Below, one piece after another: positions 8,269 through 15,759 of a stretch of DNA of 64,000 nt. Where the stretch lies: contig NZ_MASW01000007.1 in the NCBI RefSeq assembly GCF_003202285.1, forward strand, positions 310,001-374,000. Direction: 5' to 3'. The position numbers were made by a program, and so were the translations under genes. This DNA is from Prauserella muralis (lineage in GTDB: Bacteria > Actinomycetota > Actinomycetes > Mycobacteriales > Pseudonocardiaceae). The notes under the pieces were generated by a model. That model had not been told where the DNA came from and ran no database searches. It worked only from the letters and a program-made list of their open reading frames with translations. Within the stretch, counting starts at the first letter, position 1. The number at the start of each line of letters is the position of its first letter.

Positions 8269-8733
8269 ATGGGAACCGCCGTTGTCTGGGAGGGAGACAC
8301 CGCCGCGCCGACCGTGCTCGTGCTCGATCCCGCCCGGGACGAGATGCACAGGGAGCTGCCACCGGACTGGCGGCAGCTGACCGGTGAGCGACAGATCGTG
8401 TGGTGCCAGCTGCCCGCCGCAGCGGCGCTGCCGGAGGCCCGCAGGTTGCTGGCCGAGCCCGACGCGCTCGGCAGGCCGATCGACGTGGTGACCTGCGGCG
8501 GGGTGCCCGACGAGGTCCGCAGGCTGGTCGCCGACCATCCCGGGCCGCTGCGTTCGCTGCTGCTGGTCGACCCCGACGAGGACGAGCAGCAGCAGCCGAT
8601 CGACGGGGTCACGGTCCGCACGGTCGGCAGTCCCGGACGGTCCCGGCCGCTCGGCAGGGCAGATGTCCGGGAAGAGGTCGAGGCCGCGATCGCCGCCCTC
8701 GACGCCACGCTATCCGAGAGGAGTGACGAGTGA
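8269..8733 (+). CDS. Hypothetical protein
   Basis: A 154-residue soluble protein starting MGTAVVWEGDTAAP, with GGGAG spaced correctly before this ATG (a second in-frame ATG lies 12 bp upstream). Stretches such as PTVLVLDPARDEMH and PLRSLLLVDPDEDEQQ suggest an alpha/beta fold with Asp-rich loops, but I do not recognise the family. It overlaps the next gene by 4 bp. Confidence 0.6.
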   Translation: MGTAVVWEGDTAAPTVLVLDPARDEMHRELPPDWRQLTGERQIVWCQLPAAAALPEARRLLAEPDALGRPIDVVTCGGVPDEVRRLVADHPGPLRSLLLVDPDEDEQQQPIDGVTVRTVGSPGRSRPLGRADVREEVEAAIAALDATLSERSDE

Positions 8734-9092
8734 CTGCGCAGGACCGCGAGAACCTGCCCCTCGCCGACTACGACCACCTGCCCGTGCCCGCGTTGCGCGA
8801 CCGCATCCGTTCGCTGAGCCGGGACGAGATCGAGCAGCTGCGCGAGTACGAGCGGGCCCACGCCAGCCGGGCACCGGTGCTGACCGCGATGGACGCCCGC
8901 ATCGAACAGCTGGAGCAGGGCGCGACCCCCAGTTCCGGCGAGCACGACGTGCGCCCCGAGCAGTCGCCGCCGACCCGGCACGGTTCGAAGGGCTCGCAGG
9001 TCAATGCCGACAGCGGCGGCGAGCCGGTTCATCCGCCGCCCCACGGCGTGCCCGCCCAGCCCGCGGATCCGAAGGCCGACAAGCGCCACTGA
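8730..9092 (+). CDS. Small conserved actinobacterial protein
   Basis: A 120-residue hydrophilic protein. The first half is helical (LADYDHLPVPALRDRIRSLS, then REYERAHASRAPVLTAMDAR). The second half is low-complexity Pro/Gly/Asp. The helical module is a type I associate with small proteins near gas-vesicle or stress genes, but no function is known. A GTGA overlap couples it to the gene before. Confidence 0.6.
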   Translation: MTAQDRENLPLADYDHLPVPALRDRIRSLSRDEIEQLREYERAHASRAPVLTAMDARIEQLEQGATPSSGEHDVRPEQSPPTRHGSKGSQVNADSGGEPVHPPPHGVPAQPADPKADKRH

Positions 9093-9177
9093 CGAAACCC
9101 GCTCCCCGCACAGGCCACTGAGGACACCGATGTGGCGGCACCGTCGGCGGGGCCGGGCAGCACGACGGCGGCAACGC

Positions 9178-9230
9178 GAGCCGAAGGGCACCTTGGGTAC
9201 GTACCGGGTACCCAAGGTGCCCTTCGGCTC
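9178..9230. repeat. Palindromic repeat, family 1 copy 1
   Basis: A perfect 23-bp inverted repeat with a 7-nt loop. The arm begins GAGCCGAAGGGCACCTT and ends GGGTAC; the core AAGGGCACCTT is itself nearly self-complementary. It lies between the 8730-9092 gene and nuoA. Related copies occur at 17161-17213, 26648-26853 and 56320-56372, always between genes. It could act as a terminator of the upstream gene. Confidence 0.8.
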
Positions 9231-9348
9231 GCCCCTGCGCGACGTCTGACCGAAACCACTGTCTCAACGCGACACACGAGCGCCCCGGTGAGCTGCCCCA
9301 CCGGGGCGCTCGCCGATTCGCGGGCGAGCAGTCGCGCCCATACCCTCG

Positions 9349-9705
9349 ATGAGTATGGGTGGTTTCGGCGGCGCACTTCTCGTGGTGGCGCTCGTCGCAG
9401 GCGTGCTCGGCGCGCTGTACGGCGGCGCCCTGCTGGTCAGGCTCGGCCGGACCGTCACCGGCACGCGCCCGTTCCTCTCCGGGCACGACCCCGCCGAGCA
9501 TGCCGTGTCCCGCTTCCACGTGCGCTGGTACACGCTGACGATGATCTTTCTCGCCTTCGACATGGAGATGGTCTTCATGTACCCGTGGGCGCTGGTCGTC
9601 GCTGAACTGGGCACCAAGGCCGTCATCGAGATGTTCGTCTTCCTCGCCGTGCTCATGGCCGGCGTGGTCTACGCCTGGCGGGAAGGAGCGCTGCGGTGGA
9701 CCTGA
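9349..9705 (+). CDS. nuoA: NADH-quinone oxidoreductase subunit A
   Basis: A 118-residue protein with three membrane helices and the NuoA signature in the FDMEMVFMYPWA segment (E. coli FDVEALFLYAW). RFHVRWYTLTMIFLAF precedes it. NuoA is the small membrane subunit at the base of complex I next to NuoH. An alternative start two codons in (9355) is possible. It begins an eight-gene operon and overlaps the next gene by 10 bp. Confidence 0.92.
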   Translation: MSMGGFGGALLVVALVAGVLGALYGGALLVRLGRTVTGTRPFLSGHDPAEHAVSRFHVRWYTLTMIFLAFDMEMVFMYPWALVVAELGTKAVIEMFVFLAVLMAGVVYAWREGALRWT

Positions 9706-10676
9706 CAGCGCGACTGCTGCGCTGGGCGGACATCCGCCCGCTGGTGGCCGAGGTGCCCGGGGGCACCTGGGCGCGGCTGGCCGTCGAGCGGCTGGCCCGC
9801 GAGCGGGGCTGGCGGGTCGCGGCCTGCCCCGCCGAGGCGAACCTGCTCGTCGTGGCGGGTACGCCGCACGCCGAGGTCGAGCCATACCTGCTGCGGGTGT
9901 GGCAGTCGATGACCGCGCCCAGAGCCAGGGCCGACGTCCCGTCCGGCCCTGCCGCCGCCTCCGCACTGGACGCCGCGGTGGCCGAGCTGCACGATCCAGC
10001 GCGACAACGGGACCACGCCGCCTCGGCCGTCCACAGTGGCCTGGACCCGGAGATGGCCGACCGCGACGCCGACCGCGACGGGCTCGCGCTCGACCAGCTG
10101 ACCGTGCCGCTGGGACCCGTGCTGCCCGACTGGCCCGCCGGGCTCGTCGTGCACACCGTGCTGCAGGGCGACGTGATCCAGTCCGCCCGCGTCCAGCTGA
10201 CCGGGCTGGCAGCCACCCGCGCCGCCGACGAACCGGTTCCGGCGGCCGCCGCCAGGCTCGACACGTGTGCGCGGGTGCTGTCCGTCGCCGGAGCGCACGA
10301 CGCGGCGCTGGCCGCACGGCGGCTGCGCGACGAGGTCCTGACCGGCCAGGCTCCCGAACGCCGCCTGCAGCGCTGGGCTGCGTGGGTGCGCCGATCCCGG
10401 CTGCTGCGCTGGTCGCTGGCCGGCATCGGGCGGGTCGACGACGCCGACGCGCCGCCCGCACTCGCCGGGGACGCGCTCGCCCGGCTGCACCGGGCGGCGG
10501 AGGCCGTCTCGCACCGGCACGACGACCCGCCTCGGCACACCGACGCGGCACAGTGGATGGTGGAGGCACTGCCCCGGCTGCTGGAGGGCCGGGAGCTTGC
10601 CGTGGCGCGGATCGCGGTGGCCAGCCTCGATCCGGCCGTCGAGACGCTCGCGCACACGGAGGTGGCCGATGGTTGA
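9696..10676 (+). CDS. NuoB/NuoD-like chimera lacking Fe-S ligands (unassigned)
   Basis: A 326-residue soluble protein occupying the nuoB-nuoD slot. Residues about 48-75 (AEANLLVVAGTPHAEVEPYL, then LRVWQSMTAPR) follow the NuoB pattern ADxLIVAGTxxxKMxPxLxRxYxQMPxPR. Residues about 128-160 (LTVPLGPVLPDWPAGLVVHT, then VLQGDVIQSA) follow the start of NuoD (GPQHPxxHGxLRLxLxLDGE). Only isolated cysteines are present, so the NuoB [4Fe-4S] ligands are missing. The last 150 residues are helical and unrecognised. The similarity is by eye and the role is inferred. Confidence 0.5.
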   Translation: MDLTARLLRWADIRPLVAEVPGGTWARLAVERLARERGWRVAACPAEANLLVVAGTPHAEVEPYLLRVWQSMTAPRARADVPSGPAAASALDAAVAELHDPARQRDHAASAVHSGLDPEMADRDADRDGLALDQLTVPLGPVLPDWPAGLVVHTVLQGDVIQSARVQLTGLAATRAADEPVPAAAARLDTCARVLSVAGAHDAALAARRLRDEVLTGQAPERRLQRWAAWVRRSRLLRWSLAGIGRVDDADAPPALAGDALARLHRAAEAVSHRHDDPPRHTDAAQWMVEALPRLLEGRELAVARIAVASLDPAVETLAHTEVADG

Positions 10677-11595
10677 GCAGGCCCCGTGGTGGTCGGCGCT
10701 GCTGCTGCCCGTCGTGCTCGCGGCGTTCGCGGTCGCGGCGGCGATGTTCGGCTCGGTGCTGACGGCCCGCACGGCGGGAACCGCGCCCGGGGTCGCGGCG
10801 GCCGCTCCGCTGCGGTCGGCCGCCGGGCTGCTCGTGCGGCAGCGCAGGAGCACACTCGCCGCGGATGCGCTGCTGTGGCGTGCGGCCGGTGTGGTGCTGC
10901 TGCTGGCGGGAGTGCTCGCGTCGCTGGTGACGCCGCTCGGCCGCTGGTCGGTCGGCGACCTGCCGGTGGGCGTCGTGTGGTTCAACGCGATGGAGGTCGT
11001 CGCCTGGGCGGCGGTGTGGCTCGCGGGCTGGGGAGGCAACTCGGCGTTCGGGCTCTCCGGCGGCTACCGGTTCGTGGCGCAGGGCGTGTGCTACGAGCTG
11101 CCGCACATGTTCGCGCTCACCACGGCGGCCATCGGCGCCGGGTCGCTGCGGGTGGCCGACATCGTGGCCGCACAGCAGCAGCTGTGGTTCGTGGTGTGGA
11201 TGCCGGTGGCGTTCGCCGTGTTCCTGCTCACCGTGGCGGCGATGGCGTTCTGGCCGCCGTTCGACCATCCGCTGGGCCTGGACGTCGCGGGCGGCGCCGC
11301 CTCGGAACTGTCCGGTGTGGATCGGCTGGTGTTCCTCGCGGGACGCTGGGCCCTGCTGGTGTCGGGCTCGGGCATGGCGGTCGCGCTCTTCCTCGGCGGC
11401 GGCAGCGGTCCGCTGCTGCCCGGCTGGCTGTGGTCGGTGCTCAAGACGGCGGCCGTGCTGGCCGCGCTCGTGTGGGCGGGCAGGCGGCTGCCCACGGTCC
11501 GGATGGAGCGCTTCGCCGAGGTCGCCTGGCTGGTGCTGATCCCGGCGACGCTCGTACAGGCGCTCATCGTGTCCATTGTGGTCGTGGCCCGGTGA
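10669..11595 (+). CDS. nuoH: NADH-quinone oxidoreductase subunit H
   Basis: A 308-residue membrane protein with about eight hydrophobic segments. The quinone-site loop reads GWGGNSAFGLSGGYRFVAQG followed by VCYELPH, matching NuoH GWASNSKYALLGGxRxxAQ-xSYE. FWPPFDHPLGLDV fits the loop that carries conserved acids. NuoH anchors the Q module to the membrane arm. The ATG at 10669 overlaps the gene before by 8 bp. Confidence 0.88.
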   Translation: MVEQAPWWSALLLPVVLAAFAVAAAMFGSVLTARTAGTAPGVAAAAPLRSAAGLLVRQRRSTLAADALLWRAAGVVLLLAGVLASLVTPLGRWSVGDLPVGVVWFNAMEVVAWAAVWLAGWGGNSAFGLSGGYRFVAQGVCYELPHMFALTTAAIGAGSLRVADIVAAQQQLWFVVWMPVAFAVFLLTVAAMAFWPPFDHPLGLDVAGGAASELSGVDRLVFLAGRWALLVSGSGMAVALFLGGGSGPLLPGWLWSVLKTAAVLAALVWAGRRLPTVRMERFAEVAWLVLIPATLVQALIVSIVVVAR

Positions 11596-11623
11596 AGGGA
11601 TCCGCGGCCCGTGGGAGGTAGGA

Positions 11624-12187
11624 ATGTGGCAGCAGATCGTCTTCTGGCTCTGCGCGGCGGGGGCCGTCGCGTCCGGTGTCGCGGTGTTCCGGGTGGACTC
11701 GATGGCGCGGGCGACGTTCGCGCTGCTCGCGTCGTTCGTGTTCGCCGCCGTCACCGTGCTGCTGGTCGACCTCGCCTACCTGGGTGTGCTCGTCCTGCTC
11801 ATGATGATCATGGAAATGGTCATCATGGTGCTGTTCATGGTGATGTACATGATGAACCCGGCCGGCCTGATGCCGATGACCATGGTGCACAACCAGAAGG
11901 GAGCACTGGGCATCTCCGCCGGGACGTTCGCGGTGCTCACCGCCGTCGTCTACCTCGTCGACTGGCCCTCGTCGGGCGCCGCGCGGCCAGCGGATCCCGC
12001 GCACGCGCTCGGTGAGGCGATCATGGGCTCGAAGATGCTCGTGATGATCGTGGTCGGGCTCGCGTTGTTCGCCACGATCGTCACCACGGTCGTGCTCGCC
12101 ACGCACCGCGGGCGCTACGACCGCTACGGCGACCGGCTGGACCGGCGGAGTCCGGACGACCCGGTACGGGGAGGGGTCGGCCGATGA
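11624..12187 (+). CDS. nuoJ: NADH-quinone oxidoreductase subunit J
   Basis: A 187-residue protein with five membrane helices in the usual NuoJ spacing: an N-terminal pair, then a very hydrophobic segment YLGVLVLLMMIMEMVIMVLF, and a C-terminal hairpin. The ATG has GGAGG seven bases upstream (GGGAGGTAGGA), fixing the start. NuoJ forms part of the E-channel of complex I. It overlaps nuoK by ATGA. Confidence 0.88.
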   Translation: MWQQIVFWLCAAGAVASGVAVFRVDSMARATFALLASFVFAAVTVLLVDLAYLGVLVLLMMIMEMVIMVLFMVMYMMNPAGLMPMTMVHNQKGALGISAGTFAVLTAVVYLVDWPSSGAARPADPAHALGEAIMGSKMLVMIVVGLALFATIVTTVVLATHRGRYDRYGDRLDRRSPDDPVRGGVGR

Positions 12188-12489
12188 GTGTGCAGGACTA
12201 CCTGCTCTTCGCCGCGGCGCTGTTCAGCGTCGGCCTCTACGGCGCACTGTCCCAGCAGTCCATCGTGATGATCATGATGGGGCTGGAGCTGATGCTGAAC
12301 GCGGTGATCGTGGGCGCCGCGGCGTTCTGGTACTTCTCGTCGCCGCGGCAGGCCGACGGCCAGGTGCTCGTGCTCATCGCGGTCACCGTGATGGCGGTCG
12401 AGATGGCCGCGGGCTTCGCGGTGACCACGGCCGTGTTCCGGGCCCGGGACGTGGACATGACCGACATGACCGCGGACCTGAAGGGCTGA
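12184..12489 (+). CDS. nuoK: NADH-quinone oxidoreductase subunit K
   Basis: A 101-residue, three-helix protein. The two conserved membrane glutamates of NuoK are visible in GLELMLNA (about residue 36) and VEMAAGFAV (about residue 72), in the proton pathway of the MrpC-like subunit. Length matches the family (about 100). ATGA overlap with nuoJ fixes the start. Confidence 0.93.
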   Translation: MSVQDYLLFAAALFSVGLYGALSQQSIVMIMMGLELMLNAVIVGAAAFWYFSSPRQADGQVLVLIAVTVMAVEMAAGFAVTTAVFRARDVDMTDMTADLKG

Positions 12490-12497
12490 GGCCGGCG

Positions 12498-14276
12498 ATG
12501 GTGTTGTGGTTGCTCGTCGGCGTGCCGCTGGTGGCCGGTGCGGCGCTGCTGCTGGGCGGGCGCAGGGCCGACCGGGCCGCGGCCCCGGCGGGGCTCGCCG
12601 TGTCGGCGCTGCTGCTGGGCCTGGCGATCACCGCGGCACTGACCAGGCCGGCGATCTCGGCGGAGTTTCTCGACGGCATGCCGTTCGCGCTGCGCGTGGA
12701 CGGCCTTTCGGCGGCCCTGGTGGTGCTGGTGCCCTCGGTGCTGCTCGCGGTGCTCGCCTTCTCGGTCGGCGAGCTGGGAGCGCGGTTCTTCGGGCTCATG
12801 CTGCTGTTCGCCGACGCGATGCTGGTGACGGTCACCGCGACCGGCCTGGTGCCGCTGCTGCTCGGCTGGGAGGTGATGGGCGCGGCCTCCTACGCGCTCA
12901 TCGGCTTCCACTGGGCCGAGCCCGGCCGGGCGCGCGCGGGCACGATCGCGTTCTTGGCCACCCGGGGCGCCGACCTGGGGCTGTACGTCGCGGCGGGGGC
13001 GGCGCTGGCCGGGGGCGCGGGCGCCCTGGGCCTGCATCAACTGGCGCAGCTGCCGGACGGCTGGCGCGACGTCGTGGCCGCCGGGGTGCTGCTCGCGGCG
13101 TTCGGCAAGTCCGCGCAGCTGCCGTTCTCCTTCTGGCTGTCCCGGGCCATGGCGGGCCCGAGCCCGGTGTCGGCGATGCTGCACTCGGCGACGATGGTCG
13201 CGGCGGGCGCCTACCTGCTGCTGCGGCTGGAGCCGCTGCTGGGTGCCACGCCGTGGGCCGGGTGGCTGGCGATGTGGGCCGGGGTGGCGACGGCGCTGGC
13301 TCTGGGCGCGGTCGCCGTCGTGCAGCGAGATCTCAAGCAACTGCTGGCGGCCTCCACGTGTGCCCAGGTGGGCTTCATGGTGCTGGCGGCGGGCGCGGGC
13401 GCCGTCGCGGGCGGCACGGCGCAGCTGGTGGCGCACGCGGCCACCAAGAGCCTGCTGTTCCTGTGCGCGGGCGCGTGGCTGGCCGCACTCGGCACGCAGA
13501 GCTTCCCCGGCCTGCGCGGCGCGGCCCGGCGGCACCCGGTGGTCGGTGTGACGTTCGCCGTGGGCGCGCTCAGTCTCGCGGGACTGCCCCCGCTGTCGAT
13601 CTGGCTGGCGAAGGACGCGCTGCTGGCGGAGGTACTGCACCGGTCCGTGCCGCTGTACCTGCTCGGCCTTGCGGCGACCGCGCTGAGCGCCGCCTACGCG
13701 GGCCGTGCGCTGACGCTGGCGCTCTCCGCGCCCGCCCACGGGGACGCGCAACGGGTCGCGATCGGCCCGTGGCGGTGGGCGCCACTGCTGCCGCTGGCGG
13801 CGGGAGCGGCCGCGCTGGGACTGCTTGCCCTGCCGTGGCTGCCTCCGCTGAAGTGGCCGGAGCTGCTCGCGTCGGCGCTCGTGGCCGCCGCGGCGGCGAC
13901 GGCGGCGGCCGCGCTCGTCCACGTCCGGGGTGAGGTTGCCGAGCAGGACGTGCTGTCGGGCTGGCTACGGCTGGAGCAGGCGGCTCGCCTCGCGGTGGTG
14001 CGGCCGCTCGATGCAATGGCGTCGGCGTGCGCCCGGTTCGACGAGCGCGTCGTCGACGGCGGCGTGCGGCTCAGTGCTGCCGTCGCCACGGCGGCAGCGC
14101 GGCTCGCCGGCAACCGCCTCGAGTGGTCGGTCGACGGCGCGGTGCGGGGCGTCGCGCGTGGCGCGCGGGCCATGGGCAGGCTGGCGCGCCGCCCGCAGAC
14201 GGGGCAACTGCATCAGTACTACGCACAGGCGGTGGTCGCGCTGGCGCTGCTGGCACTGCTGCTGGTGATCTTGTGA
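12498..14276 (+). CDS. nuoL: NADH-quinone oxidoreductase subunit L (antiporter-like)
   Basis: A 592-residue membrane protein of the MrpA/NuoL type. Recognisable blocks are LLGWEVMGAASYALIGFHWA, FGKSAQLPFSFWLSRAMAGP and SPVSAMLHSATMVAAGAYLL, followed by AVVQRDLKQLLAASTCAQVG. It carries the conserved Glu and Lys residues of the proton channel. The C-terminal part has the long amphipathic (HL) helix region before a last membrane helix. It is slightly shorter than E. coli NuoL (613). Fifth member of the operon. Confidence 0.93.
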   Translation: MVLWLLVGVPLVAGAALLLGGRRADRAAAPAGLAVSALLLGLAITAALTRPAISAEFLDGMPFALRVDGLSAALVVLVPSVLLAVLAFSVGELGARFFGLMLLFADAMLVTVTATGLVPLLLGWEVMGAASYALIGFHWAEPGRARAGTIAFLATRGADLGLYVAAGAALAGGAGALGLHQLAQLPDGWRDVVAAGVLLAAFGKSAQLPFSFWLSRAMAGPSPVSAMLHSATMVAAGAYLLLRLEPLLGATPWAGWLAMWAGVATALALGAVAVVQRDLKQLLAASTCAQVGFMVLAAGAGAVAGGTAQLVAHAATKSLLFLCAGAWLAALGTQSFPGLRGAARRHPVVGVTFAVGALSLAGLPPLSIWLAKDALLAEVLHRSVPLYLLGLAATALSAAYAGRALTLALSAPAHGDAQRVAIGPWRWAPLLPLAAGAAALGLLALPWLPPLKWPELLASALVAAAAATAAAALVHVRGEVAEQDVLSGWLRLEQAARLAVVRPLDAMASACARFDERVVDGGVRLSAAVATAAARLAGNRLEWSVDGAVRGVARGARAMGRLARRPQTGQLHQYYAQAVVALALLALLLVIL

Positions 14277-14292
14277 GAGGAGTGTCGCACGC

Positions 14293-15759
14293 GTGCTGAG
14301 CATCGTGGTCTTCCTGCCGGTGGTGGCCGCGCTGGCCCTGCTGGCCGCGCCGGGCGCGAGCGACCGGGTGGTGCGCTGGACGTGGGTGGCGGTCAGCGCC
14401 CTCGTGCTGGCGCTGGTCGTGGCGCTGTGGATCGGCTACTCCCCCGGCGCCTCCGGGTTCGGCTACGAGACCCAGGTGAACTGGATCCCGACCGTCGGTT
14501 CCGGCTACCACGTCGGCGTGGACGGGCTGAGCCTGCCGCTCGTGGCGCTCACGGCCGTGCTGTTCCTTTCCTGCGCCGTGTACTCGCTGCGCGAGACGCA
14601 CCGCGTGCGTTCGCTGGCCGCCCTGTTCCTGTTCCTGGAGACGGTGTGCCTCGGCGTGTTCGTCGCCCTGGATCTGTTGCTGTTCTTCGTCTTCTTCGAT
14701 CTGTCCATCGTGGGCATGTACTTCGTGATCGCGGGCTGGGGGCACAGCGGCGCGGCGCGGGCCGCGGTGAAGTTCTTCCTCTACACCTTCCTCGGCTCGC
14801 TGGCGCTGCTGCTGGGGTTCATCGGGCTGTACCTGGCCGCGTCCCCGCACACCTTCGACATGCTGGACCTCACGCGGCAGGATCCGATGGCGGGCAAGGG
14901 CGCCGTGGCGGTACTGGTGATGCTGGCGATCGTGGTGGGACTCGCGGTGAAGACGCCGACGGTGCCGGTGCACACGTGGCTGCCCCCGGCGCATGTGGAC
15001 GCACCCGCGGCGGGCTCGGCGATCCTGGCCGGGGTGCTGCTGAAGATGGGCACCTACGGCTTCGTGCGGATCGCCATGCCGATCCTGCCGCAGACCTGGC
15101 GCGCGTACGCACCCGTCATCCTGGCCGTCGGCATCGTGAGTGTGCTCTACGGTGCGCTCGTCGCCCTCGCGCAACGCGACTTCAAGCGGATGATCGCCTA
15201 CACGTCGGTGAACCACATGGGCTACGTGGTGCTGGCGGTCGGCGCGGCGGCCATGCTCGCCGACACCGAGGCCCAGGCCCGTCAGCTCGCGGTGACGGGT
15301 GCGGTGACGCAGATGGTGAGCCACGGCCTCATCACCGGGGCGTTGTTCCTGCTGTCCGGCGTGCTGTTCGAGCGCGGCAAAACCTACGACATGGCCTCCT
15401 ACGGCGGGCTGGCGCGGCAGCTGCCCGCGTTCGCCGGGATCACGGCGGTGGCGGTGTTCGCCTCGCTCGGGCTGCCCGGCTTCTCCGGCTTCATCGCCGA
15501 GTTCCAGATCTTCACCGGCTCGATCGGCGCCGCTCCGGTTCCGGTGGGCTTCGCGCTGCTCGGCGTGCTCATCACCGCGGTGCTGTTCCTGCGTGCCTAC
15601 CAGCAGGTCTTTCTCGGACCCACGAAGACGCGGGTGGCCGGTGACCTGACCCTGACCGAGACCGTCGCGATCGGACCGCTCATGCTGCTGGCCGTCGCGA
15701 TCGGACTGTTCCCGCGCTTCCTGCTCGACGTGATCGAACCGGCTGCGAGCGTCCTATGA
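14293..15759 (+). CDS. nuoM: NADH-quinone oxidoreductase subunit M (antiporter-like)
   Basis: A 488-residue membrane protein with the NuoM core motifs VKTPTVPVHTWLPPAHVDAP, AGSAILAGVLLKMGTYGFVR, LAQRDFKRMIAYTSVNHMGY and ITGALFLLSGVLFERG. It is a proton-pumping antiporter-like subunit. The GTG start follows GAGAGGAGTG. It overlaps nuoN by ATGA. Confidence 0.94.
   Translation: MLSIVVFLPVVAALALLAAPGASDRVVRWTWVAVSALVLALVVALWIGYSPGASGFGYETQVNWIPTVGSGYHVGVDGLSLPLVALTAVLFLSCAVYSLRETHRVRSLAALFLFLETVCLGVFVALDLLLFFVFFDLSIVGMYFVIAGWGHSGAARAAVKFFLYTFLGSLALLLGFIGLYLAASPHTFDMLDLTRQDPMAGKGAVAVLVMLAIVVGLAVKTPTVPVHTWLPPAHVDAPAAGSAILAGVLLKMGTYGFVRIAMPILPQTWRAYAPVILAVGIVSVLYGALVALAQRDFKRMIAYTSVNHMGYVVLAVGAAAMLADTEAQARQLAVTGAVTQMVSHGLITGALFLLSGVLFERGKTYDMASYGGLARQLPAFAGITAVAVFASLGLPGFSGFIAEFQIFTGSIGAAPVPVGFALLGVLITAVLFLRAYQQVFLGPTKTRVAGDLTLTETVAIGPLMLLAVAIGLFPRFLLDVIEPAASVL

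Noticed and set aside
9001-11754. Very long open frame on the minus strand opposite nuoA-nuoH
   Set aside because: It runs antisense to well-supported nuo genes, has shadow composition (Arg/Pro/His-rich) and no recognisable domain; long antisense frames are expected at this GC content.
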